From contig NZ_CP016076.1 in assembly GCF_001941625.1 (NCBI RefSeq), positions 6,556,001-6,620,000 of the forward strand: a DNA stretch of 64,000 nucleotides, read 5' to 3'. The position numbers were made by a program, and so were the translations under genes. Position 1 is the first letter of the stretch, and each line of letters begins with the position of its first letter. This stretch comes from Actinoalloteichus fjordicus. Its GTDB lineage: Bacteria > Actinomycetota > Actinomycetes > Mycobacteriales > Pseudonocardiaceae. Under the pieces are notes generated by a model. That model worked only from the letters and a program-made list of their open reading frames with translations, was not told where the DNA came from and made no database searches. Shown in pieces: positions 9,779-21,844 of the stretch.

Positions 9779-10342
9779 GTGAACGAACAACCGCTGGTGA
9801 TCCCGGACGCGGCCGACTGGCGGGCCTGGCTCGAGGTGAACGAGAACGTCTCGGACGGGGTGTGGCTGGTGCTGGCGAAGAAGGGGACGGTCGCACCGAC
9901 GACACTGACCTACTCCCAGGCGCTGGATGAAGCACTCTGCAGCGGGTGGATCGACGGGCAGCGAAAGGGGCGCGACGACGCGACGTTCCTGCAACGCTTC
10001 ACACCCCGACGGCGCAGGTCGATCTGGTCGCAACGGAATGTCGGGCTCGTCGGCTCTCTGATCGAACAAGGTCGCATGCGCCTTCGCGGACACGCGGAGA
10101 TCGAGCGGGCACGACTCGACGGTCGGTGGGAGCGGGCATACCCGGGTTCGGCCACCGTCGAGGTGCCTGCAGACGTCCTCGCTGCGCTGACGGCGTCGCC
10201 TGCCGCAGCAGCCCGATTCGCAGCTCTGACCGCAGGTGAGCGATATCCCCTGCTGCTGCCGATCATCACGGCCGTGCCCGCGCTGCGCGGAGCGCGGATC
10301 GCCGCCATGATCCGGCGTCTCGGCGAGGACGACGGGGTGTGA
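9779..10342 (+). CDS. YdeI/OmpD-associated family protein
   Basis: The 187-residue protein carries the family hallmarks: the N-terminal DAADWRAWLEVN block, LTYSQALDEALCSGWIDGQ with the conserved W-I-D-G-Q, and RFTPRRRRSIWSQRN. A small helical C-terminal domain (residues about 125-185) follows. Family members are linked to acid, peptide or general stress phenotypes, but no activity is established. GTG 9779 is chosen because AGAAGG lies 8 nt upstream; a TTG at 9740 would add 13 residues without support. Confidence 0.85.
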   Translation: MNEQPLVIPDAADWRAWLEVNENVSDGVWLVLAKKGTVAPTTLTYSQALDEALCSGWIDGQRKGRDDATFLQRFTPRRRRSIWSQRNVGLVGSLIEQGRMRLRGHAEIERARLDGRWERAYPGSATVEVPADVLAALTASPAAAARFAALTAGERYPLLLPIITAVPALRGARIAAMIRRLGEDDGV

Positions 10343-10383
10343 GTCTCGACCACCGGCCCCGACTGGCGCGGATTTACTCTCGG

Positions 10384-10543
10384 GTCCTCATCGTCCCTAT
10401 GAGGGGTTCCAACAGCGTGTGCTCTAGCCCGGCCTCGTAGCCGAACAGGTCCTCATCGTCCCTACGAGGGGTTCCAACGTGGTCGACGGCTTCCACGCGG
10501 GCTTGCCGTCGGTGTCCTCATGGCCCCCATGGGGGGTTCCAGC
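10384..10543. CRISPR. Minimal CRISPR array: three 30-bp repeats, two 35-bp spacers, no cas genes in window
   Basis: Three 30-nt repeats occupy 10384-10413, 10449-10478 and 10514-10543, separated by spacers of exactly 35 nt (10414-10448 and 10479-10513). Repeats begin GTCCTCATCG and end GGGGTTCCAAC. Repeats 1 and 2 differ at one base. Repeat 3 differs from repeat 1 at five bases, as expected of the leader-distal end. The repeat contains a stem CCTCAT/ATGAGG, and in repeat 3 the stem is kept through a T-G wobble. Length and shape resemble the 30-nt repeats of type I-A/I-B/III systems in actinomycetes. Repeat decay implies the leader lies at the low-coordinate side. No cas gene is visible within the window. 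Confidence 0.85.
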
Positions 10544-10873
10544 TGTTCCCACCAGCCGACGCCTCGGCCCGCAAGAACAGCCTGAGGAACAGTCCTGGCC
10601 CGAGCATGGACCTCTGAGCAGATGAGGCACACGCAGCCCCGCAGCGAGGCTCATCGCAGCCGAGATGAGCCTCGCCGGAACGAATTTCAACCGTGGCATC
10701 GCGCACCGAGCGGTTGATCGGAAACATCCGCGTCGTCTACTGACGAGGCGCGGGACCCGGCCGCGCCGTCGGGCGACCGCAGGCCCGCAGGTTCGGCCGC
10801 AGCGGTCCGGGCGACGCCGATCCTGGAGAGGAGCCGACGGACGCCGGCGACCGCAGCAGGCCGAACGTGGTCG
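10544..10873. other. Intergenic region between CRISPR array and guaB3
   Basis: No gene with supporting motifs was recognised. Short open frames here lack ribosome sites and read as random Arg/Gly/Pro-rich sequence. The region contains the end of guaB3 transcription. Confidence 0.5.
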
Positions 10874-12004
10874 TCACCGACGGACGGTGAGGCCCACCTT
10901 CTGGAACTCCTTCAGATCGGAGTAGCCGGTCTTGGCCATCGCCCGACGCAGCGCGCCGAACAGGTTCACCGTACCCAGCGGGTCGGAGGACGGGCCGAAG
11001 AGCAGGGTCTCCAGGTCGTAGTCGGTGCTGGGCACCGGGAAGATCTCGCTGCGCGGCAGCGAGGGGTGCGCGGCGGCGGACGTCCAGTAGTAGCCCTGCG
11101 CGGGCGCCTCGCTGGCCAGGGCGAGCGGCTCGCCGAGCATCACCGCGTCCGCACCGCAGGCGATGGCCTTCGCGATGTCGCCGGAGGTGCTGATCCCGCC
11201 GTCGGCGAGGACGTGCACGTACCGGCCACCGGTCTCGTCCAGGTAGTCCCGGCGCGCGGAGGCCGCGTCGGCGATCGCCGTGGCCATCGGGACGCCGATG
11301 CCGAGGACCTCCGTCGTCGTGGTGCTGGTGGCGTGGCCGAATCCGACGATCACGCCTGCGGCGCCGGTGCGCATCAGGTGCATGGCGGTGCGGTAGTCGC
11401 CGACGCCGCCCGCGATCACCGGCACGTCCAACTCGGCGATGAAGCGCTTGAGGTTCAGCGGCTCACCGTCCCTGGCGACGTGCTCGGCGGAGATGATCGT
11501 TCCCTGGAGCACCAGGATCTCGACCCCGGCCGCGAGCAGATCCGGCGTCAGCTCCTCGGCGTGCTGCGGGCTGACCCGCACCGCGACGTGCGCCCCGGAC
11601 TCGCGAATCTCCTTGATCGACTGCGAGAGCAGGTCCAGCCGGATCGGCGCCGCATGAAGCTCCTGGAGCAGTCGCACTGCAGCGGCGGGGTCGTCGTCGT
11701 CCTCGGCGGCGGTGACCAGCCGGAACATGACATCCTCGACGTCGGAGTGCCGAGCCCAGAGCCCTTCGGCGTTGAGGACGGCCAGGCCGCCGAGCTCGCC
11801 GACGCGCACGGCGGTGGCGGGCGAGACGATGGCGTCCGTCGGATGGGTCACCAGCGGGATGCCGAAGCGGTAGGCGTCGATCTGCCAGCCCAGCGACACG
11901 TCCTTGGAGGAGCGCGTTCGACGAGACGGCACGATCTCCACGTCGTCGAGGTCGTAGGCACGCATCGCGGTACGTCCTCTACCGATCTCCACCTGATCCC
12001 GCAC
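10874..12004 (-). CDS. guaB3: GuaB3-type IMP dehydrogenase paralogue
   Basis: The 376-residue TIM-barrel protein has the actinobacterial GuaB3 signature N-terminus (EIGRGRTAMRAYDLDDVEIVP). It lacks the CBS module, and the catalytic loop that in IMPDH reads GSICTTR is here GFGHATSTTT (residues 221-230), with no nucleophilic cysteine. A late [23 protein letters not shown] block matches the phosphate-binding region. Canonical IMP oxidation by the Cys route is therefore unlikely. GuaB3 enzymes have been linked to GMP reductase-like or purine-balance roles, but for this protein that is inference. It follows guaB on the same strand after a 296-bp gap. Confidence 0.92.
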   Translation of the reverse strand: MRDQVEIGRGRTAMRAYDLDDVEIVPSRRTRSSKDVSLGWQIDAYRFGIPLVTHPTDAIVSPATAVRVGELGGLAVLNAEGLWARHSDVEDVMFRLVTAAEDDDDPAAAVRLLQELHAAPIRLDLLSQSIKEIRESGAHVAVRVSPQHAEELTPDLLAAGVEILVLQGTIISAEHVARDGEPLNLKRFIAELDVPVIAGGVGDYRTAMHLMRTGAAGVIVGFGHATSTTTTEVLGIGVPMATAIADAASARRDYLDETGGRYVHVLADGGISTSGDIAKAIACGADAVMLGEPLALASEAPAQGYYWTSAAAHPSLPRSEIFPVPSTDYDLETLLFGPSSDPLGTVNLFGALRRAMAKTGYSDLKEFQKVGLTVRR

Positions 12005-12300
12005 GTCTGTCTCCCTACGCCGTTCCAGCAGAGGAAGCCATTGTGAAGCGCCGGGCAGACGGCGCCGACCCCGGGGGGTCGGGCCGCCCGGCTCGGGCGG
12101 CGGACAGGGAAGGCCGTCACGGCCGGAAGCGGGCTCTCACCAGCGCACATCCGCCGCTTCGGCGACACCGGCCTGCCGCTTCGGAGCTCCGCAGATCCGG
12201 ACCGGCTCGGCTCGAGCCTGCCTGCCCCGACGCCTCGCACCGCTGCCGACGGACGGCGGCCGAGAAGCAGACGACGTCCTCGCCATGATCACAGGAGGCG

Positions 12301-13899
<1,599 letters not shown>

Positions 13900-14028
13900 T
13901 CACGCGTGTGCGACTGCCTGATGTCCCGCTCGTCCTCCGTGTGAGGGTTAACCGTATGAGGGTGAACATCCTCGCGGGGCGGGTTCTTCCATGGTATCGA
14001 CGACAACAGCGAGGTCTCGCCCGGTACC

Positions 14029-14427
14029 GTGCGCTTCGTGCCGCACGATGCCCTGCCCCCAGATCCGTTCGCGAGCGACCCGGAGGACCCGGCGCGCGCC
14101 CTAGGCGAGCCTGCGGACGACGACGACCGAGCACTCGACGAAGACGAACGGGCCGAACTGCTGGCCGACCTCGCTGACCTGGCGGTCTACCAGGCCTTGC
14201 TGGAACAGCGCGGCCTGCGCGGCATCGTCGTCGACTGCGCGGACTGTGCCGAACCGCACTATCACGACTGGGAGCTGCTCCGATCGAGCCTGACGCAGCT
14301 CCTGGCCGATGGTCACATGCGACCGCACGAACCCGCATACAACCCCGACCCCAATCACTACGTGACCTGGGAGTACTGCCGAGGCTACTCGGACGCGGCA
14401 GGCGCGACCGAGGCCACCGAGGCCTGA
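14029..14427 (+). CDS. DUF5319-family protein
   Basis: This small acidic protein (132 residues, Asp/Glu-rich residues 12-45) has a C-terminal half with conserved Cys and His residues: VVDCADCAEPHYHDWELL and a later WEYCRGY. It matches the position and pattern of the DUF5319 gene that lies between guaB and rsdA/sigD in actinobacteria. The paired cysteines and histidines suggest a metal site, unproven. Start GTG 14029 has GAGGT about 13 nt upstream; GTG 14038 (VPHDALPPDPF) is an alternative. Function unknown. Confidence 0.85.
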   Translation: MRFVPHDALPPDPFASDPEDPARALGEPADDDDRALDEDERAELLADLADLAVYQALLEQRGLRGIVVDCADCAEPHYHDWELLRSSLTQLLADGHMRPHEPAYNPDPNHYVTWEYCRGYSDAAGATEATEA

Positions 14428-14432
14428 GCCAC

Positions 14433-14464
14433 GCCCGGCTGCCGGGCTGCCCGGCGAGCCGGGC
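14433..14464. terminator. Hairpin between convergent DUF5319 gene and rsdA
   Basis: The arms GCCCGGC (14433-14439) and GCCGGGC (14458-14464) enclose a second smaller hairpin (CCGGG/CCCGG). It lies 6 nt past the DUF5319 stop and 80 nt past the rsdA stop, so it can serve either strand. Confidence 0.55.
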
Positions 14465-14512
14465 GATCCGGCGGGCAGGTGCCGTCGGAGAGCACTTCCA
14501 GGCTTCGCTCCC

Positions 14513-14554
14513 GGGAATCACTCCCCGGGGATCACTCGCCGGGGATCACTCGCC
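14513..14554. repeat. Three tandem 14-bp units overlapping the 3' end of rsdA
   Basis: Units at 14513-14526, 14527-14540 and 14541-14554 read GGG(G/A)ATCACTC(C/G)CC. The last unit contains the rsdA stop codon (14546-14548). The period is not a multiple of three, so gain or loss of units within the coding part would alter the protein tail. Confidence 0.7.
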
Positions 14555-15538
14555 GCCGGATGGCACCGTCGAGAAGTCCTCCGTCCGGGACCCGGTGCTG
14601 GTGTCCGGCTCGCTGCCCGACGGCGTACTGGGCGACGGCGGAGTGCTCGGCGTCGGCGGTGTGCTCGGCGTCGTCTCCTCCGGCGGCGGGGTCGTCGTCT
14701 CGTCCGGCGGAGTCGGCTCGGAGTCTTCGGTCGGCTGAGTCGGCGGGGGCTGCTCAGTGGTGGTGTCGACCAGCACCGGCGGTTCGCCGCCACCCGTCGT
14801 GTTCTCGGAGTCCTCGGCCTCGTCGTCATCCTCGACGGGCGGCGGAGCGGCCGGATCGAGCCTGTCCCGCAGCCGATCGTGTGTGGCGCGAAGGTCGGCA
14901 TGCCCGTCGTCGTCGGACACCGAGTCGAGCGAGGCACCCGCGCGCTCGAGCGCCGCCTCGGCCTGATCGAGCCTGCCCGCGAACAACGCGGCCTCGGCCG
15001 CGGCCAGTTCGTCCTGGACCGTGACGGCCGCCTCCACCGAGTTCGCGTGCTCGGTGAACAACACGCGGGACAGTCCCCACAGGGTGTCGCCGGGGCGTGC
15101 CTCGCGCGCGGCGACGCTCACCCCGGTGAAGGCGATGGCGAGCACGGCGGCAGCAGTGGCGAGCGGAACCAGGAATCGAGTCCTGCGCCGCACCGGAGGC
15201 CGGGCGGCGGCGATGGTCGCCACGGCGGTGTCGATGTCGATGAGTTCGCCGAACGGCTCGGCGTCGGCCTCTCGCCGCCACGCGACCAGCATGGCGCTGA
15301 GGTCCTGGTCGGCGGACTGCTCCTCGCCGACCGTCGGGTCCGTTCCGCCGAGCGCGTCGAGAAGCGCGTCATCGGCCTGTACTGCGGAGAGGTCGATGTG
15401 CTCCGCCGGAGACTCCGGCTCCGCCTGGGATGCGAAGCCGTCGAGGTGCCCCGTCTCGTCAGATGACGACGGCGAGGGGTTCCCGTTCTCGATTCGATCA
15501 CCCGACGTGGGCTCGTCATCATCGTGTCTGTCGGCCAC
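14546..15538 (-). CDS. rsdA: Anti-sigma-D factor RsdA-like membrane protein
   Basis: The 330-residue protein has an N-terminal cytoplasmic part with the anti-sigma-D motif region (DLSAMLVAWRREADAEPFGE, about residues 80-100), one transmembrane helix (about 122-140, FLVPLATAAAVLAIAFTGV) and an extracytoplasmic helical domain. The last 110 residues or so form a Pro/Thr/Ser/Glu-rich tail. It should hold SigD inactive at the membrane until regulated proteolysis. Start GTG 15538 lies one base from the sigD stop, so the pair is an operon. The low-complexity tail is longer than the anchor needs and may span the cell wall. Confidence 0.85.
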   Translation of the reverse strand: MADRHDDDEPTSGDRIENGNPSPSSSDETGHLDGFASQAEPESPAEHIDLSAVQADDALLDALGGTDPTVGEEQSADQDLSAMLVAWRREADAEPFGELIDIDTAVATIAAARPPVRRRTRFLVPLATAAAVLAIAFTGVSVAAREARPGDTLWGLSRVLFTEHANSVEAAVTVQDELAAAEAALFAGRLDQAEAALERAGASLDSVSDDDGHADLRATHDRLRDRLDPAAPPPVEDDDEAEDSENTTGGGEPPVLVDTTTEQPPPTQPTEDSEPTPPDETTTPPPEETTPSTPPTPSTPPSPSTPSGSEPDTSTGSRTEDFSTVPSGGE

Positions 15539-15539
15539 T

Positions 15540-16112
15540 TCAGACCACCTCCTCCGTGGCGAGCGTCTTCCTCAGCCTGGTCAGGGCCCGGTGCTGGGCG
15601 ACTCGCACCGCGCCGGGCGTCGAGTCCACGGCTTCAGCCGTCTCCTCGGCGGAGAGCCCGACGACCACCCGAAGCAGCAGGATCTCTCGCTGTTTCGGCG
15701 GCAGCACCTGAAGCAGTTTTCCCATCCGACCGGACAGCTCGTCCTGCATGGCCCGCTGCTCCGGACCAGCCTCGTTACCCGGTGCGTCAGGAACCTCGGG
15801 CACCGGCTCGGACTTGTTCCGCGCCGCAGCCCGGTGTGCATCCGCAACCTTGTGCGAGGCGATGCCGTACACGAACGCCAAGAACGGACGTCCCTGGTCG
15901 CGGTAGCCCGGCAGCGCCGTGAGCACGGCGAGACACACCTCCTGGGCGACGTCGTCAGCTGAGGCTGACGACCGTTCCTGTCTACCGACCCTGGCACGGC
16001 AGTACCGCACCACAAGGGGACGAATGGCCGCCAACAACCGTTCGATCGCCCGACGATTACCGCCGACGGCCTCGCCGACGACGGCGTCCAGTCCGTCCCC
16101 CAAATTAGTCAT
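15540..16112 (-). CDS. sigD: ECF-type RNA polymerase sigma factor SigD/ShbA
   Basis: The 190-residue protein has region 2 (RYCRARVGRQERSSASADDVAQEVCLAVLTALPGY, with the conserved D-D-V-A-Q-E) and region 4 (LPPKQREILLLRVVVGLSAEETAEAV, then SVAQ-like recognition helix GAVRVAQHRALTRLR). Position between a BldM-like gene and rsdA/guaB matches SigD of mycobacteria and ShbA of streptomycetes. ATG 16112 is the natural start. It should direct RNA polymerase to ribosomal or housekeeping-sigma promoters in growth control; the regulon is inferred from orthologues. Confidence 0.92.
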   Translation of the reverse strand: MTNLGDGLDAVVGEAVGGNRRAIERLLAAIRPLVVRYCRARVGRQERSSASADDVAQEVCLAVLTALPGYRDQGRPFLAFVYGIASHKVADAHRAAARNKSEPVPEVPDAPGNEAGPEQRAMQDELSGRMGKLLQVLPPKQREILLLRVVVGLSAEETAEAVDSTPGAVRVAQHRALTRLRKTLATEEVV

Positions 16113-16465
16113 CGCAGTAGGCAGCCCTGGTGTTACCGGCGAGCGTCCGTGAGGTGGTCAGCTTGATGTACGTCACTCAACGCACCGGCCGATTCAACCG
16201 TACCGGTGAAGCTGGTGTCGTCCGAGAGTTGGGCATCACATCACCTGACCTAACCAGAACGACGCGTCGTGACCGACCTCGACTCAGCCACACCGACGGC
16301 AGGACAACCGCATGGCCCAGTGTCTCAACACGATGATGAACCGTACGGCAGACCCCCCGCACACACGGCACCCAGCGCATGCCTCCGCGCCACGACCAGC
16401 GTGAGAGCGCAGCACAAGGCGCCGACCAGCATCATGTGCCGGTCGGCGCCAGTGGTGCCGCGAAG
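16113..16465. other. Intergenic region upstream of sigD
   Basis: No gene recognised. The region must contain the sigD-rsdA promoter on the minus strand and the end of the BldM-like gene's transcript. No clear long hairpin or known operator was seen. Confidence 0.5.
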
Positions 16466-17062
16466 TCAGGAGACGAGTCCCCTGCGGAAGCCGTGGGCAA
16501 CTGCCTGCGCGCGATCGCGCACGCCCAACTTGCGGAACAGACGTCGCGCGTGTGTCTTGACGGTGTCCTCGGACAGATAGAGCTCGCGCCCGATCTGACC
16601 ATTGCTCTTTCCCTGGCTCATGCCCCGCAGCACCTGGAGCTCACGCTCGGTGAGCTGGACTCCCGGATCAGAGGGCTGACGCGGAGCGGGCACCGCAGTG
16701 CTCGCCAGCGTGTGCGCCAAGGCGGCGACCAGCTCGGGACGCGAGGCGTCCCATCGCAGGTAACCGCGCGCTCCACCCGCGATCGCGGCAGCGATGCTGC
16801 CCGCGTCGTCCGGGGCGCCGAAGACGATGACGTTAGCCTGTGGGTGAGCCGAGACGAGCCGCCTGGTGGCCTCCACGCCCGTTGGCACGGCGCGCTGCGT
16901 TCCCACCAGCACGACATCGACAGCCTGCCTGGAGAAACGAGCGAGCAGCTCGTCACCATGGGCTACACAATCGATCCGGCTCACACCCGGGACCGCCGAC
17001 ATCACGCGAGTGAGCCCCTCCCGGACGCTCCGCCGGTCATCGCAGATCAAGACCGTCGTCAC
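16466..17062 (-). CDS. bldM: BldM-like orphan response regulator with a substituted phospho-acceptor
   Basis: The 198-residue protein has a receiver domain and a LuxR/NarL HTH (LTERELQVLRGMSQGKSNGQ onward, residues about 137-198) ending in AVAHGFRRGLVS, closely matching Streptomyces BldM. The acidic pair Asp8-Asp9 is present. The phospho-acceptor position 54 is Gly (DVVLVGTQ instead of L-M-D), so normal aspartyl phosphorylation is impossible. Start GTG 17062 has AGGAAGGAG upstream. BldM controls aerial growth and sporulation genes alone or with WhiI; the gene lies next to sigD as in Streptomyces. Orthology is inferred from sequence pattern and synteny. Confidence 0.85.
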   Translation of the reverse strand: MTTVLICDDRRSVREGLTRVMSAVPGVSRIDCVAHGDELLARFSRQAVDVVLVGTQRAVPTGVEATRRLVSAHPQANVIVFGAPDDAGSIAAAIAGGARGYLRWDASRPELVAALAHTLASTAVPAPRQPSDPGVQLTERELQVLRGMSQGKSNGQIGRELYLSEDTVKTHARRLFRKLGVRDRAQAVAHGFRRGLVS

Positions 17063-17286
17063 GGGAACTCCTTCCTGCAGCCGAGTGACGTTCCACTTCC
17101 CTATCGGACGCCGGTCGCCAAACCTTGACCCGATCTGGTGCTTAATCCGTCAAGTACTTGCTCCATCGGGTAGCCACCTGAGGTTCACCGGAATGGAGCA
17201 CACCCGACCCTACCCAGAAGACCGACGAAAACGCGGGGTTTTCCCGGCCGGGCCTGCGCGATCACCCCTGGTAAGGACGAGGACGA

Positions 17287-18558
17287 CTACCCGCGCCCGC
17301 CCCGGACCACGACGGTTCGCTCGATGAGGTCCACCGCGGATGCGAGCTCCGTCACAGCCTCCACCCGGCTCGGGAGGGTGCTCTGGTCCCAACCAGGCCC
17401 GCCCGCGAACAGCCGCACCCGCTGCCGGGTCCTCGGCAGGGCCTCGAACACCCCGGGATCGCCGCAGCGCGGTCGCTGCGCCCACAGGACCATCGCGGCG
17501 GGGGCTACCCGCCGCACTGCCGCGACCACCCCGTCCATCGGCAGCCCGACACCCAGCAGCCTCGCCCCGAGTCGCCGCTGGGACAGCTCGGCCGCCAACA
17601 CGTACATCGGGAGGCCGTGCGACTCGCCGGGAGCACCGACGAGCAGCACCGACCTCGCCGTCCTCGGCTCGGCCGCCCCGGCCGTCACGGTGCTCATCAC
17701 GGTGACCAGGCACTCGCTCAACAGCCGGGTCATCTCCCGGCCCTCGCCGGAGTGCTCCCACCGTTCGTTCAACGCGGCGAGCACCGGCTCGGCCAGCTCC
17801 TGCCACACCGTCAGCACGCCGTCCTCGTGCAGTGCCTCCAGCAGCAGCCGGTTCACCGACCAGGAGTCCATCGCCGTCACCGCGCGGCCGAGCCCCCTGG
17901 CTCGGCTGCTCGCACCCGGCAGCCGCAGCCCGCGACCGCCGGACCGGGCCCGGTGTTCGAAGGAGGGCAGATCCAGGCCGCCGGAGAGCAGTCCGGAGGT
18001 CAGCCCCGGCAGCGGACCGTCGGCGGCCGTCGAGGCCGCGTCGGTCGCCGAGGAGCCGCCCTGAGGCGACGAGGCGGTCGCGGCTGCGGACCCCCCCGGC
18101 TCCGCACCGAGGCGTCCCGCATCGTGGACCAGCCGGGGCCGAGGAGGCTGCGGCAGCGTCTCGTCGGTCTCCACGACCCGTCCGGTCACCCGAACCGAGG
18201 TCGACTCCGCCTCAGGCGCGACCCTCGGCGCAGGCGAGGAGGTGCTCAGGGCATACCGCGCCGCCTCGGCGGGCGAGGCGCCCCGCAACAGCGCGTGCTG
18301 CATCAGCTCGAGCCGCGCGACGTCCAGCGGGCCGTACCGACGGTGTCTTCCGCTGGTGTGCCCGCTCGGGCCCAGGCCGTAGCGCCGGTCCCAGGTGCGC
18401 AGAGTGGCGGGCGCGACGCCGAGCCGACGGGCGACCGCGGCGACGGTGAGAGTCGGCTCGTCACTGGTCGTGGCGGGCAGCGGCTCGATCTCGCCAAGCG
18501 GAGCCACGCAGCCCTCGTCGGTCTCACCACCGTCGTCGGGTCCTGGCTGCGTGCTCAC
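17287..18558 (-). CDS. MerR-family regulator with a B12-binding-like domain
   Basis: The 423-residue protein has a MerR-type winged helix near residues 36-100 (TVAAVARRLGVAPATLRTWDRRYGLGPS). A low-complexity linker (about 105-210) follows, then a helical B12-binding module and a Rossmann-like cobalamin domain. The usual D-x-H-x-x-G cobalamin motif is represented by GESHGLP (Glu for Asp), so cobalamin binding is plausible but not assured. Similar CarH/LitR proteins act as B12-dependent light sensors. Start GTG 18558 is used. It faces whiB3 across a 225-bp divergent promoter region. Confidence 0.85.
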   Translation of the reverse strand: MSTQPGPDDGGETDEGCVAPLGEIEPLPATTSDEPTLTVAAVARRLGVAPATLRTWDRRYGLGPSGHTSGRHRRYGPLDVARLELMQHALLRGASPAEAARYALSTSSPAPRVAPEAESTSVRVTGRVVETDETLPQPPRPRLVHDAGRLGAEPGGSAAATASSPQGGSSATDAASTAADGPLPGLTSGLLSGGLDLPSFEHRARSGGRGLRLPGASSRARGLGRAVTAMDSWSVNRLLLEALHEDGVLTVWQELAEPVLAALNERWEHSGEGREMTRLLSECLVTVMSTVTAGAAEPRTARSVLLVGAPGESHGLPMYVLAAELSQRRLGARLLGVGLPMDGVVAAVRRVAPAAMVLWAQRPRCGDPGVFEALPRTRQRVRLFAGGPGWDQSTLPSRVEAVTELASAVDLIERTVVVRGGRG

Positions 18559-18783
18559 GAGGCCATGTCCGTTCCGGTCGTCTGGGCGGTGATCTGATCA
18601 CCTGTTCTCGGCTGTCACAGGGGCACGAAGTGCTCCGCGCCACAGGATAACGCCCATTAGTGTGAACAACTTATGGAGCGAAGGGTCTTGAACAAGTTAT
18701 GGCGCGGTTCTAGCGTAGATCCCCATACGGGGGTGCGGTCGCACTCGCGACAAGTGCACCACTTGCGGGGAGGTGGTCGACAA

Positions 18784-19086
18784 ATGGCCGACACTCGGCG
18801 GCTGCCAGGGCCGAACGCGGACCTGTGGGATTGGCAGCTTCAGGGCTCATGCAGAGGCATGGACAGCGCCTTCTTCTTCCATCCGGACGGCGAGAGAGGT
18901 CCGGCGAGGTCACGGCGGGAGGCAAGGGCGAAAGAGGTGTGCCAGCAGTGCCCGGTGCTCGAACAGTGCAGGCAGCACGCGTTGGCGGTTCAAGAGCCGT
19001 ACGGCATCTGGGGCGGCCTGTCCGAGGCCGAGCGAACGCTGCTGATCAAGTCCAAGAGCCGCAGGATGGCGGGGCTCGCCTCCTGA
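18784..19086 (+). CDS. whiB3: WhiB3-like iron-sulfur transcription factor
   Basis: The 100-residue Wbl protein has the four [4Fe-4S] ligands Cys23, Cys53, Cys56 and Cys62 (C-x29-C-x2-C-x5-C) and the GIWGG turn at 74-78, followed by a basic C-terminus. The block LPGPNADLWDWQLQGSCRGM and its neighbours closely resemble mycobacterial WhiB3, and the gene occupies the WhiB3 position before groEL1. WhiB3 senses redox and NO and binds the principal sigma factor. ATG 18784 is preceded by GGGGAGG; a longer frame from 18673 lacks homology. Confidence 0.93.
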   Translation: MADTRRLPGPNADLWDWQLQGSCRGMDSAFFFHPDGERGPARSRREARAKEVCQQCPVLEQCRQHALAVQEPYGIWGGLSEAERTLLIKSKSRRMAGLAS

Positions 19087-19128
19087 TCCGGCCGTCTCGG
19101 GGCCCTTCCGGTCCGGAGTTCACACATG

Positions 19129-19164
19129 ACGGGGCGGCACCGCGCAGAGTCGGTGCCGCCCCGT
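19129..19164. terminator. Strong bidirectional hairpin between convergent whiB3 and groEL1
   Basis: GGGGCGGCAC (19131-19140) pairs perfectly with GTGCCGCCCC (19153-19162), and two further outer pairs extend it to 12 bp around a 12-nt loop. It lies in the convergent gap and should end both transcripts. Confidence 0.8.
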
Positions 19165-19192
19165 GTGTGAGCTCGTGAAGTGATCGACCAGG

Positions 19193-21004
<1,812 letters not shown>

Positions 21005-21047
21005 TCACGACAGGAGGAGGCCGGAGACGGGCTCTGTCATGAACTCG

Positions 21048-21344
21048 TCAGTTCACGACGGCCAGCACGTCGCGCGCGGAGAGGATCAGGTACTCCTCGC
21101 CGTTGTACTTGACCTCAGTGCCGCCGTACTTCGAGTAGATGACGACGTCACCGACGGCGACGTCCAGCGGGACGCGGTTGCCGTTGTCGTCGACACGACC
21201 CGGTCCGACGGCCAGGACCTTGCCCTCCTGGGGCTTCTCCTTGGCCGTGTCCGGGATGACGAGCCCGGACGCGGTCGTCGTCTCGGCCTCGCTCGCCTGG
21301 ACGACGATCTTGTCCTCAAGTGGCTTGATGTTCACGCTCGCCAC
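21048..21344 (-). CDS. groES: Co-chaperonin GroES
   Basis: This 98-residue GroES subunit forms the heptameric lid of GroEL. It has the mobile loop region ([22 protein letters not shown]) and the terminal blocks [27 protein letters not shown] 21344 has GGAGGT upstream on the minus strand. A CIRCE operator lies about 100 bp upstream, so expression of groES-groEL1 should be controlled by HrcA. Confidence 0.97.
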   Translation of the reverse strand: MASVNIKPLEDKIVVQASEAETTTASGLVIPDTAKEKPQEGKVLAVGPGRVDDNGNRVPLDVAVGDVVIYSKYGGTEVKYNGEEYLILSARDVLAVVN

Positions 21345-21445
21345 GATGTGACCTCCACCTTCTGGGGCCTCGGAAGCGTTGGCAGGATTTGACGGCTCCT
21401 GCCACCCCGCCGTCGCGGGTGCCGGGGCGGTTCAGCGCCGTATGA

Positions 21446-21472
21446 CTGGCACTCTACCGAGGGGAGTGCCAA
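21446..21472 (-). promoter_or_regulatory. CIRCE operator (HrcA binding site) upstream of groES
   Basis: TGGCACTC (21447-21454), a 9-nt spacer and GAGTGCCA (21464-21471) form a perfect inverted repeat with the spacing of CIRCE. One further base at each end (C and A) does not pair. Compared with the consensus TTAGCACTC-N9-GAGTGCTAA only the outer positions differ. It lies 102 nt upstream of the groES start. Confidence 0.9.
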
Positions 21473-21844
21473 TCATCAACGCCGGGGGGCACTCACCCGG
21501 CCCGTCATCGCTCGAGCAGAGGGAGATCCGCCGGACGGCAGAGCCTGATCCGCCGCAGGCAGGCCCAGATGCACCACCCTACGGTCACCGAGTCGTGAGA
21601 GGCAGATCACCTGTCGCCGACGGCACCGCGGGCAGAGATGCGCGGGTACGGCAGCCCTCCACAGTGGCCGGTCTGTCCCGCTCACGAGGCGCGGCGGAGC
21701 AGACGGACCCGCCCGGAGCCGAGACCCGCGCCTACCCGGACGTCGCCGAGAGTTGGGTTCGGTTTCCCCGGGATTCCCGCCACCACCCGCAGCACATCGA
21801 AACCGAACTCCGGTGATCGGCCACCCGGCACCGAGGCCACGGCG
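21473..21844. other. Intergenic region between CIRCE and the graspetide methyltransferase gene
   Basis: No gene recognised. The left edge must hold the groES promoter. The rest is downstream of the graspetide operon, and no clear terminator stem was found. Confidence 0.4.
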
